A DNA stretch of 13,657 bases from Chitinophagaceae bacterium UBA3961 (lineage in GTDB: Bacteria; Bacteroidota; Bacteroidia; Chitinophagales; Chitinophagaceae), in the NCBI GenBank assembly GCA_002385265.1, contig DGDD01000253.1:1-13657 (forward strand), written 5' to 3'. The notes under the pieces were generated by a model. That model saw only the letters and a program-made list of their open reading frames with translations, had not been told where the DNA came from and made no database searches. Positions within the stretch are counted from its first letter, which is position 1. Every line of letters begins with the position of its first letter. This document shows, one piece after another, positions 6,808 through 13,657 of the stretch. Position numbers and translations under genes: made by a program.

Positions 6808-8305
6808 GCCACGCTTCCTCACCATATGGTTCCCTTACTTCAAAACCGATTGGATATCCAAACGCGATGCCAACGCGAAATGCAATCCAACTGTTTTTTA
6901 TACTGTATCTCACGGGAAACAATTAGTGATAGCAATGAATGCACATGCTCAAAAACTGGGTGCTCGAAAAGAGATGGTACTGGCCGACGCTAGAGCCATT
7001 GTTCCCAATTTGCAAGCAAAAGAAGATCAGCCCGAACAATTCAAATTGATCTTGCAAAAAATTGCGGATTGGATGATTCGTTATACGCCTCAAGTATCTG
7101 TACTCTCGGAAGACTGTATTTTACTTGATGCTACCGGCTGCGCTCATCTTTGGGGTGGTGAAAAATCTTACATCACCGCCATCAAAGAACGCCTGCGAAG
7201 TTTTGGATATACTGCTAAAATTTCGATGGCCTCCACCATTGGTGCAGCTTGGGCACTTACTCATTATGGTGAGGAAGATCAAATTGTTGCTCCCGGTGAA
7301 GAATTACAAGCTATTTTATCACTTCCACCCGAAGCCCTTCGTTTGGAACCGGAAGTAATTGAACGACTTTACAAACTAGGGTTCAAGCGCATCAATGATT
7401 TTGTAAAAATACCCTCTGCTGCGCTGAAACGCAGATTGGGTGAATCGTTCGTAAAAAGATATTATCAGGCCATTCAAAAAATGGATGAGCCTTTTGCTAC
7501 TATTGTACCATCCGTATCCTATGTAGAACGCCTTCCCGCACTAGAACCAATCACTCATCGCAATGGTGTTGAAAAAGCGTTGGAAGGATTACTCGATCAA
7601 TTGCTTCCCAAATTGGAAAAAGAAGGACTGGGTATTCGGAAGATTCGGTTAACGCTGCACCGAATCGATGGAACGCATCAATATTCCGATTGCAGTTCTT
7701 CTTTACCTACTCAAAACAAAACTAGTTTGTTGAAATTGTTTGAGTTGAAATTTTCCGACTTGCTCTTAGAGCCTGGTGTAGAAGTGTTTTTGTTAGAAGC
7801 GATTCATACCGAAAAAATGATCGCCACGCAAGAAGCCATGTGGGAGCAGAAAAAACATTTGGCCGATCCATCCGTAGCCTATCTGATCGATAAAATGCAA
7901 CACAAACTTGGAAACAATGCCGTGAATCGTTACCTACCCTATGCTCAACATTTTCCGGAACGGTCTATACAACCACAGAAAGACTTGGGAGCCATTACTG
8001 ATTTAAAATGGGAATCGAACATGATCCGACCTATTATGATGCTAGAAGATCCCGACCCTATTTCAGTAATGGCCCCGGTACCGGATTATCCTCCTATTTT
8101 ATTTCGACATAAAAAGGAAGTTCATAAAATTATCAAAGCAGACGGGCCAGAACGAATTGAAGCTCCTTGGTGGATAGAAACCGGACTTCACCGCGATTAC
8201 TACAAAGTGGAAGACGATAAAGGAAGACGTTATTGGATCTATCGATTGGGTCATTACGAAGAAACCGGAAACCCTAAATGGTTCTTGCATGGATACTTTG
8301 CTTGA
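6806..8305 (+). CDS. imuB: ImuB, inactive Y-family polymerase-like hub protein
   Basis: ImuB links DnaE2 and ImuA to the sliding clamp during lesion bypass. This 499-residue protein has the Y-family fold. The N-terminal strand FLTIWFPYFKTDW (residues 4-16) replaces the DxD strand of active polymerases. SEDCILLDATGC (101-112) aligns with SIDEAYLD of DinB, so the catalytic Glu is Cys104. A helix-hairpin-helix thumb follows (LYKLGFKRINDFVKIP, about 188-203), then the little-finger region and the ImuB-type C-terminus (APVPDYPP, KADGPERIEAPWW, about 423-456). Two of three catalytic acids are missing, as known for this family. No clear QLxLF clamp motif was seen. The start is a TTG at 6806. An in-frame stop lies at 6782 and the next ATG is residue 44, inside conserved sequence, so TTG is the only reasonable start. 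The 3' end overlaps dnaE2 by 17 bp, indicating translational coupling. Confidence 0.92.
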   Translation: MPRFLTIWFPYFKTDWISKRDANAKCNPTVFYTVSHGKQLVIAMNAHAQKLGARKEMVLADARAIVPNLQAKEDQPEQFKLILQKIADWMIRYTPQVSVLSEDCILLDATGCAHLWGGEKSYITAIKERLRSFGYTAKISMASTIGAAWALTHYGEEDQIVAPGEELQAILSLPPEALRLEPEVIERLYKLGFKRINDFVKIPSAALKRRLGESFVKRYYQAIQKMDEPFATIVPSVSYVERLPALEPITHRNGVEKALEGLLDQLLPKLEKEGLGIRKIRLTLHRIDGTHQYSDCSSSLPTQNKTSLLKLFELKFSDLLLEPGVEVFLLEAIHTEKMIATQEAMWEQKKHLADPSVAYLIDKMQHKLGNNAVNRYLPYAQHFPERSIQPQKDLGAITDLKWESNMIRPIMMLEDPDPISVMAPVPDYPPILFRHKKEVHKIIKADGPERIEAPWWIETGLHRDYYKVEDDKGRRYWIYRLGHYEETGNPKWFLHGYFA

Positions 8306-11300
8306 TGGATATGTGGAGTTGGAAGTGACTACCAATTTTAGTTTTCTACAAGGGGGCTCGCATCCTGAAGAATTGGTGGAACAAGCATTGCTATTAGGAT
8401 ACAAAGAAATCGCCATTGCCGACCACAATACACTGGCGGGAGTGGTGAGGGCGTATGCTGCTGCAAAAAAATGTGGTGTTCGAGTGATTGTAGGATCGAA
8501 GATTATCATGCAAGACGGTTTGTCTGTTTTGGTTTATCCTATCAATTTAAAGGGATACACCCAACTCTGCGAATTATTGTCGCGCGGAAACATTCGCACC
8601 GAAAAAGGGAAATGCGAATTGTATAAAGAAGATTTGTTTGAATTGCTTCACGACTGTATCCTAATCATGCCGGCACCTTTCAAGCTTACGCCGATCTATG
8701 AATTGGAAGAAAGTTTTGTATCAGCATTGCTTCAGTTTAAAGAAGTATTTCAGGATCGATTTTACATGGCGATTACGAGAAGGTACCAGTCGTTCGATCA
8801 AAAACTAATGTTTCAATTAGAGCAATGCAGTAATAACCACGGAATACAAATGGTGGCCACCAATGATGTGTATTATCATCATCCGAGTCGTCGTCCTTTG
8901 CAAGATGTGTTGACTTGTATTAAAAACAAAACGACCATTCAAAATGCAGGATTTCTGTTGCATTCCAATGCTGAGCGCTATTTGAAATCGATACGGGAAA
9001 TGAACCGTCTTTTTAAATGTTATCCACAGGCCATCAAAAATGCTCGATTGATTGCCAATCGATGTCAGTTTTCTCTGAGCAAATTAAAATATGAGTATCC
9101 AGAAGAAATTGCTCCCGATGGAAAAGATCCACAATTGCTATTAGAGGAATTGTCATGGAAAGGAGCGCATGAATTTTATGGGGAGCATATTCCGGAGAAA
9201 GTTGTAAAAAACATCTTGCATGAATTGAGTTTCATCAAGCAAATGAACTATGCGCCTTACTTTCTAACCGTGCATGATATTGTTCGGTTTGCAAGGGAAC
9301 GTGGTATTCTTTGTCAGGGAAGGGGTTCAGCAGCCAATTCAACGATCTGCTATTGTTTAGGCATTACAGCAGTTGATCCATCAAAATTCGATTTGCTCTT
9401 TGAACGATTTTTATCAGCCGCTCGCAACGAACCTCCCGATATTGATGTTGACTTTGAACACGAACGAAGAGAGGAAGTGATTCAATACATCTACAATAAA
9501 TATGGGAGAGACAGAGCGGCCATTGTTGCTACCGTTACACAACAACATTCGAGGGGAGCCATTAGAGATATTGGTAAGGCAATGGGCCTGTCGATAGATA
9601 CCATTGAGAAAATTTCAAAATCTGTTTTTAGGTATACAGATGAGATGCTTGAAAATGATCATCTGAAAGGCTTGGGCATCAATATTCAAGATGCCTATAT
9701 TCAAAAAGTGATTCGTTTAACGCATCAGTACATAGGATTCCCTAGGCAGTTAGGGCAACATACCGGTGGGTTTATTATTTCTCGTAATAAGCTCACGCAT
9801 TTATGTCCCATATTGAATGCTCGGATGGAAGATCGTACCAATGTGGAATGGAATAAAGATGATATTGAAGTACTGGGATTTTTGAAAGTTGATGTATTGG
9901 CGTTGGGGATGCTTACTTGCATTCGAAAATCATTTGATTTGATAGAACAGCATTATCATATAAAATATCGATTGGCAACTGTTCCACAAGACGATCCAAA
10001 AGTATATGAAATGATCAGTCGCGCCGATACCATTGGCGTGTTTCAAATTGAAAGTAGGGCACAGCAATCGATGTTGCCTCGACTTCGTCCCAAGTGTTTT
10101 TATGATTTGGTGATTGAAGTGGCCATTGTTCGTCCCGGTCCAATTCAAGGTGATATGGTGCACCCTTACTTAAGAAGAAGGAATGGGGAGGAGCCGGTGA
10201 CTTATCCTTCGGAAGCAATGAAATCTATTTTGGGTAGAACCTTAGGGGTGCCTTTGTTTCAGGAACAAGCGATGAAAGTAGCGATGGTAGGCGCTGGTTT
10301 TACACCAACAGAAGCCGATCAGTTGAGAAGAAGCATGGCGAGTTTCAAATCGAAAGGGATGATTGCGGTGTTTCAAAAGAAATTGGTTGATGGTTTTCTG
10401 AAGAATGGATACAGTCTTGATTTTGCCAACAGAGTATTTGCTCAGTTGAAAGGTTTCAGTAATTATGGTTTTCCGGAAAGCCATGCTGCGAGCTTTGCGC
10501 AATTGGTCTATGTTTCATCATGGATTAAGTGTTATTATCCGGATGTATTCGTATGTGCATTGCTGAACAGTCAGCCCATGGGTTTTTACCAACCTGCGCA
10601 ATTGGTTGCAGATGCAAAAGAGCATGGGGTAGAAGTGAGACCGGTAGATATCAATCATTCTTTCTGGGACAATAGCTTGGAGATAAGTGGTGGCAGATTC
10701 AAAGCCTTGCGACTTGGATTTCGTCAGGTAAAAGGAATGCACAAAGAGGATATTGATTTGATTGTTTCTAACAGAACAAAGCCTTATCGAAAAATTGCGA
10801 CCCTGTATCAAATGGGAGTCAGCGATGCTGTATTGGAACGAATGGCAGACGCGGATGTGTTTCAGTCGATGGGATTGGATCGAAGAGCGGCTTTGTGGGA
10901 AATTTCTATTAAAGACAAACCGACAGGATTGTTTTCCGAAGAGGAGGATATTGAATCAACGCAACACGAAATTGTATTGCCCAAAATGCCAATGCAAGAA
11001 GAAGTGGTTTATGACTATGCCGCAACCTTTCTTTCTTTGAAAGCTCATCCGGTTAAATTCTATCGCGAAGCGTTGGATCAACTGAATGTTATTAAAATAA
11101 AACAGTTCGAATCATTAAAGAACAGTGCTTTTGTTAGAATTGCAGGACTGGTTTTATTAAAACAAATGCCGGAAACAGCCAAAGGAGTCATGTTTATTAC
11201 ACTTGAGGATGAATCCGGAACAGCCAATATCATAGTGTTCAACAATATATTTCAGGAATACAAGAAGGCCATTTTGCAATCGAGGTTGATGTTGGTGGAA

Positions 11301-11372
11301 GGTAAATTACAACGCGAGAAAGAAGTGATACATGTGATTGCGAGTAAGGTGAAGATAGTGTTGGCAAAATAA
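8289..11372 (+). CDS. dnaE2: DnaE2, error-prone C-family DNA polymerase III alpha-type subunit
   Basis: This is the polymerase of the ImuA-ImuB-DnaE2 mutasome, responsible for damage-induced mutagenesis. It has 1027 residues, normal for DnaE2 and shorter than replicative DnaE. The N-terminal PHP domain (about 1-200) has YVELEVTTNFSFLQGGSHPE where replicative DnaE carries an HxH metal motif, so this site is lost while ADHN (H46) remains. The palm catalytic acids are PDIDVDFE (D386, D388) and KVDVLALGM (D535). GRGSAANS, RPGPIQGDMVHPYL, GFPESHAASFAQLVY and LLNSQPMGFY are DnaE2-style blocks. A C-terminal OB fold (about 945-1027) contains VRIAGLVLL and FITLEDESG. The ATG at 8289 lies inside the end of imuB. 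All polymerase residues are intact. The stop is followed by 8 T in a row (11384-11391) without a clear stem, so no terminator is called. Confidence 0.96.
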   Translation: MDTLLDGYVELEVTTNFSFLQGGSHPEELVEQALLLGYKEIAIADHNTLAGVVRAYAAAKKCGVRVIVGSKIIMQDGLSVLVYPINLKGYTQLCELLSRGNIRTEKGKCELYKEDLFELLHDCILIMPAPFKLTPIYELEESFVSALLQFKEVFQDRFYMAITRRYQSFDQKLMFQLEQCSNNHGIQMVATNDVYYHHPSRRPLQDVLTCIKNKTTIQNAGFLLHSNAERYLKSIREMNRLFKCYPQAIKNARLIANRCQFSLSKLKYEYPEEIAPDGKDPQLLLEELSWKGAHEFYGEHIPEKVVKNILHELSFIKQMNYAPYFLTVHDIVRFARERGILCQGRGSAANSTICYCLGITAVDPSKFDLLFERFLSAARNEPPDIDVDFEHERREEVIQYIYNKYGRDRAAIVATVTQQHSRGAIRDIGKAMGLSIDTIEKISKSVFRYTDEMLENDHLKGLGINIQDAYIQKVIRLTHQYIGFPRQLGQHTGGFIISRNKLTHLCPILNARMEDRTNVEWNKDDIEVLGFLKVDVLALGMLTCIRKSFDLIEQHYHIKYRLATVPQDDPKVYEMISRADTIGVFQIESRAQQSMLPRLRPKCFYDLVIEVAIVRPGPIQGDMVHPYLRRRNGEEPVTYPSEAMKSILGRTLGVPLFQEQAMKVAMVGAGFTPTEADQLRRSMASFKSKGMIAVFQKKLVDGFLKNGYSLDFANRVFAQLKGFSNYGFPESHAASFAQLVYVSSWIKCYYPDVFVCALLNSQPMGFYQPAQLVADAKEHGVEVRPVDINHSFWDNSLEISGGRFKALRLGFRQVKGMHKEDIDLIVSNRTKPYRKIATLYQMGVSDAVLERMADADVFQSMGLDRRAALWEISIKDKPTGLFSEEEDIESTQHEIVLPKMPMQEEVVYDYAATFLSLKAHPVKFYREALDQLNVIKIKQFESLKNSAFVRIAGLVLLKQMPETAKGVMFITLEDESGTANIIVFNNIFQEYKKAILQSRLMLVEGKLQREKEVIHVIASKVKIVLAK

Positions 11373-11474
11373 GAACATCATGTATTTTTTTTAAGAGAAG
11401 TATCTCAGATAAGTACAGATTTGAACAGATTGCAGATTGAAACTACATCTGTCTTTTAATAAATTGTTCTTTTA
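11373..11474 (+). other. dnaE2 3' region before R2
   Basis: A T8 tract lies just after the dnaE2 stop, followed by three short direct copies of cagat (about 11416-11437) and a weak cagat/atctg pairing ahead of tttt (11433-11456). None of this is strong enough to be called a terminator. dnaE2 and namA converge here. Confidence 0.4.
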
Positions 11475-11645
11475 CCGCAGCGGCGCGGCGTTCGCAGCGT
11501 ATACGCAGCGAATCCTCGTGCCTATGTGCATCCGTGGTTCTGTATTTCCTACTTACTCTTTCGTCTGCCTCCCCCTGTTCTTCTTCCTGTTCTTTCTTGA
11601 TCTCGCCGGCTGTTTAATTATTAATTATTAATTTTTAATTAATAA
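11475..11645 (-). repeat. Intergenic repeat R2 (inverted copy, nearly identical to R3)
   Basis: Read on the minus strand, it starts at the namA stop codon with an ATTAA-rich tail, then aacagccggcgagatcaaga, a purine-rich tract, taggaaatacagaaccacgg and cgctgcg units ending in gccgctgcggt. Core 11503-11625 matches 13525-13644 of R3 in reverse complement with 8 substitutions and one 3-nt gap over about 120 bases (my hand alignment). A 64-residue plus-strand ORF across it is not conserved in R3. Confidence 0.85.
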
Positions 11646-12707
11646 TTATTTCGCTCTCACATACTGATTCGGCCAATCAATATCATCACCCAAAGCCTTT
11701 GCTGCATGGAGTGGGAAATGAGGGTCGCGGAGACTTTCACGAGCAATGAGAATGAAATCTGCTTTTCCCTCTATCAGTATTTGTTCCGCTTGTTGTGGAG
11801 TGGTGATCAGTCCTACTGCACCAACCGGAATACTCACCGCCTTTTTGATTTGCTCAGCAAAGGGTACTTGATAGCCGGGTTCCAAAGGTATTCTCGCTAA
11901 TACATTTCCGCCGGAGGATACATCGATCATGCTCACTCCCAGCTTTTCCAATTCAATGCTTAGCGCAACACTGTCTTCAACTGTCCAGCCGCCTTCTGTC
12001 CAATCGTTTGCAGAGATTCTAACAATCACCGGATAATTTTCTCCAACAGCCTTGCGCACGGCAATAACTGTTTCAACCAGGAATCGAATTCTATTTTCAA
12101 AACTTCCACCGTATTCATCGGTTCTATGATTGGAAAGTGGAGAGAAAAATTCATGAATGAGGTAGCCATGTGCTCCGTGAATTTCAACTAAATCGTAGCC
12201 GGTATTTTTTGCTCGAATAGCTGCAGTCGCAAAGGCGTCTATGATCGACTTGATTTCAGTTTTTGAAAGTTCAGCAGGCACCGGATGTCCTTCTTTGAAA
12301 GGAACTGCCGAAGGTCCTACGGTTTGCCATCCATTTTCAGAATTTGGATCAATGGGGTGTCCGCCTTTCCAAGGTAGATCACAACTTGCTTTTCTTCCGG
12401 CATGCGCCAATTGAACGCCCATTTTCGAACCTTGACTGTGAACAAAGTCTACAATTTCTTTCAGTTTAACGGTATGCTCATCTTTCCATAAACCTAAATC
12501 TGCATAGCTGATACGTCCTTCGGGCACCACTGCAGTTGCTTCTTGAATGATCAGTGCAGCACCCCCCACGGCTCTTGCTCCCAAATGTACCAAATGCCAA
12601 TTGTTGGCAAATCCATCCACAGCACTGTATTGACACATGGGGGAAATTACAATACGGTTTTTAAGTTCTAACGGACCAATTTTATATGGAGAAAACAATA
12701 CTGACAT
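11646..12707 (-). CDS. namA: NADPH dehydrogenase, old yellow enzyme family (YqjM/NamA class)
   Basis: This FMN-dependent ene-reductase reduces activated C=C bonds of alpha,beta-unsaturated carbonyls and nitro compounds with NADPH in the cytoplasm; the physiological substrate is not known. It is a 353-residue TIM barrel. SPMCQYS has C25 and Y27, the pair typical of the thermophilic-like (YqjM) class. AHAGRK gives K106, HGAHGYLIHEFFSP gives H177, H180 and Y182, VRIS gives R230, and IARE gives the FMN phosphate-binding R323. The start at 12707 fits the family N-terminus MSVLFSPYKIGPLELKNRI. An in-frame ATG 28 codons upstream is rejected because it would place the -7 box inside the gene. The stop codon lies at the very edge of repeat R2. 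It is divergent from the AlkB gene. A role in removing reactive electrophiles would fit the DNA-repair surroundings but is inference. Confidence 0.94.
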   Translation of the reverse strand: MSVLFSPYKIGPLELKNRIVISPMCQYSAVDGFANNWHLVHLGARAVGGAALIIQEATAVVPEGRISYADLGLWKDEHTVKLKEIVDFVHSQGSKMGVQLAHAGRKASCDLPWKGGHPIDPNSENGWQTVGPSAVPFKEGHPVPAELSKTEIKSIIDAFATAAIRAKNTGYDLVEIHGAHGYLIHEFFSPLSNHRTDEYGGSFENRIRFLVETVIAVRKAVGENYPVIVRISANDWTEGGWTVEDSVALSIELEKLGVSMIDVSSGGNVLARIPLEPGYQVPFAEQIKKAVSIPVGAVGLITTPQQAEQILIEGKADFILIARESLRDPHFPLHAAKALGDDIDWPNQYVRAK

Positions 12708-12722
12708 GGTTGAGATTTTAAA

Positions 12723-12730
12723 CAAAATTA
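12723..12730 (-). promoter_or_regulatory. Candidate -7 box for namA
   Basis: The minus strand reads TAATTTTG, an exact TAnnTTTG match, ending 15 nt before the namA ATG. No TTG -33 element lies at usual spacing. The distance to the start matches those of imuA and the lipoprotein gene (15-17 nt). Confidence 0.45.
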
Positions 12731-12827
12731 GGAGAGAATAGGTTAAGCATCTTACTATTAACAATTGAATGTTCAAACTGTTGACCGCCAAAAAAGCCGC
12801 AAGATTCGGATTTCAAGAATAAATGAA

Positions 12828-12840
12828 AATATTAATATTG
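12828..12840 (+). promoter_or_regulatory. AT-rich palindrome and weak -7 box before the AlkB gene
   Basis: AATATTAATATT (12828-12839) is a perfect 12-bp palindrome. It overlaps TAATATTG (12833-12840), one base off the -7 consensus. If used, transcription would begin at or next to the ATG at 12845, giving a leaderless mRNA. No -33 element is seen. Speculative. Confidence 0.25.
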
Positions 12841-12844
12841 TACT

Positions 12845-13456
12845 ATGCAGTCGAACTTGTTTAATGAAGAAGCTTTTGTGAAACTTCCCATGTCAGATGG
12901 AGAAGTATATTATTATGGAAAGATCATGAGTGAAAAGGAAAGCAAACATTACTACGACGCTCTAATGAAAGAAATAGAATGGGAGCACGATCAAGCTATT
13001 ATCATGGGAAAACTGCTCACCACCAAACGCAAAGTAGGATGGTACGGTGCTCAGCCGTTTCAATACAAATATTCCGGAATTACCAAAGTAGCGAAACCTT
13101 GGACACCGGCTTTGAAAGAATTGCTTGATTTATCGGAAAAACTTTCAAAGGAAACCTATAATTCTTGTTTACTTAATCTGTACCACGATGGTTCGGAAGG
13201 TATGGCTTGGCACAGCGATGCCGAGAAAGACCTCAAGCCACTTGGTGCCATTGCCTCGCTTAGTTTTGGAGTGGAACGCAAATTCGCGTTCAAACACAAA
13301 CAAACCAAAGAAGTGGTGTCGGTTCAATTGGAACCGGGATCTTTGCTGGTGATGACAGGCCCTACACAACTTAATTGGTTGCACCGTCTTCCGCCAACAA
13401 CCAAGGTGAAAGAGCCGAGGGTGAATTTGACGTTTCGAACAATAGTGGGGAATTAA
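12845..13456 (+). CDS. alkB: AlkB-type 2-oxoglutarate/Fe(II) dioxygenase, ALKBH2/3-like
   Basis: It is predicted to reverse alkylation damage (1-methyladenine, 3-methylcytosine) in DNA by oxidative demethylation, releasing formaldehyde. It has 203 residues. The iron-binding triad is H123-x-D125 in NLYHDGSEGMAWHSD plus H180 in NWLHRLPPT. The 2-oxoglutarate-binding RxNxxxR motif is R192-V-N-L-T-F-R198. RKVGWYG (about 62-68) is the WYG block seen in ALKBH2/3-like bacterial proteins rather than in E. coli AlkB itself, so the symbol is by function, not strict orthology. The ATG at 12845 gives a full-length family N-terminus. The gene is divergent from namA across a 137-bp gap and lies 1.5 kb from dnaE2, in a damage-response neighbourhood. 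The stop codon merges into repeat R3. Confidence 0.93.
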   Translation: MQSNLFNEEAFVKLPMSDGEVYYYGKIMSEKESKHYYDALMKEIEWEHDQAIIMGKLLTTKRKVGWYGAQPFQYKYSGITKVAKPWTPALKELLDLSEKLSKETYNSCLLNLYHDGSEGMAWHSDAEKDLKPLGAIASLSFGVERKFAFKHKQTKEVVSVQLEPGSLLVMTGPTQLNWLHRLPPTTKVKEPRVNLTFRTIVGN

Positions 13457-13657
13457 GAATTAAGAGTTAAGAAGTAAGAATTAAGAATTGAACAGCCGGG
13501 GTAATTAATAATTAATAAGTAATAATTAATAATGGAACAGCCGGCGAGATCAAGAAAGAACAGGAAGAAGAACAGGGGGCAGACGAAGGAGTAGGTAGGA
13601 AATACAGAACCACGGAGGCACAGAGGTACGGGGATTCGCTGCGTTGCCGCTGCGGAC
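13454..13657 (+). repeat. Intergenic repeat R3 (direct copy, cut by window end)
   Basis: It begins at the AlkB stop codon with degenerate attaaga units (13454-13489), then a first gaacagccggg (13490-13500), then a second ATTAA tail and ggaacagccggcgagatcaa (from 13534). The core 13525-13644 matches R2 at about 93% by hand alignment, including the purine-rich tract and the aggaaatacagaaccacgg block. Relative to R2 it lacks 17 nt near cgctgcg. It runs off the right edge at gccgctgcgga. Confidence 0.85.

Noticed and set aside
11433..11456. Possible dnaE2 terminator (cagat/atctg followed by tttt)
   Set aside because: Only a 5-bp A/T-rich stem with a 9-nt loop and short T-run; too weak.
11437..11631. 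Plus-strand ORF of 64 codons downstream of dnaE2
   Set aside because: It covers repeat R2; the R3 copy has a 17-nt length difference that breaks the frame, so it is not maintained as a gene.
12708..12791. N-terminal extension of namA with a hydrophobic stretch (LLIVRCLTYSLLILF) that looks like a signal peptide
   Set aside because: The family starts at MSVLFSPYKIG; the extension would run through the -7 box and is unlikely in a cytoplasmic flavoenzyme.
13454..13489. Tandem attaaga-like units considered as a CRISPR-like or satellite array
   Set aside because: Units are short, degenerate and without spacers; they are the AT-rich tail of repeat R3.

Overview
The window looks like a chromosomal segment from a member of the Bacteroidota, most likely of the Chitinophagaceae/Sphingobacteriia kind. 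The grounds are a lipoprotein signal ending in SCKKD, starts without Shine-Dalgarno sequences, TAnnTTTG-type -7 boxes 15-17 nt before several start codons, moderate to low GC, and an imuA-imuB-dnaE2 cassette of the type found in that group. The taxonomic placement is inference from protein style; no marker gene is present.

Layout. 1-341 is non-coding and folds into a nested inverted repeat about 313 bp long. 342-1424 (minus) encodes a lipoprotein made of seven roughly 46-residue repeats, probably a seven-bladed beta-propeller. 1636-3072 (plus) is a Thermus-type isocitrate dehydrogenase with an extra C-terminal domain, followed by a hairpin terminator. 3188-4066 and 4080-5411 (plus) are a DUF6671-like four-CxxC protein and a class I dihydroorotase, 13 bp apart and ending at a strong terminator (5536-5568). 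5636-11372 (plus) is the damage-inducible mutagenesis cassette: imuA, then a 387-bp repeat-filled gap, then imuB overlapping dnaE2 by 17 bp. 11646-12707 (minus) is an old-yellow-enzyme-type NADPH dehydrogenase (namA/YqjM class). 12845-13456 (plus), divergent from it, is an AlkB-type DNA dealkylase.

How the genes work together. ImuA, ImuB and DnaE2 are expected to form a translesion-synthesis mutasome: DnaE2 is the polymerase, ImuB a catalytically dead Y-family hub, and ImuA a RecA-fold accessory. The AlkB homologue removes alkyl lesions directly, so the right half is enriched in DNA damage response, with NamA possibly detoxifying electrophiles. The left half is housekeeping (TCA cycle, pyrimidine synthesis).

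No clearly new protein system is visible. The most distinctive features are non-coding. First, a repeat family (R1 6421-6600, R2 11475-11645 inverted, R3 13454-13657) begins directly after the stop codons of imuA, namA and alkB, in the same orientation relative to each gene. Second, an 11-bp-arm palindrome overlaps the imuA promoter and is a candidate operator. Third, imuB has an unusual TTG start directly after a 75-nt stretch with no G.
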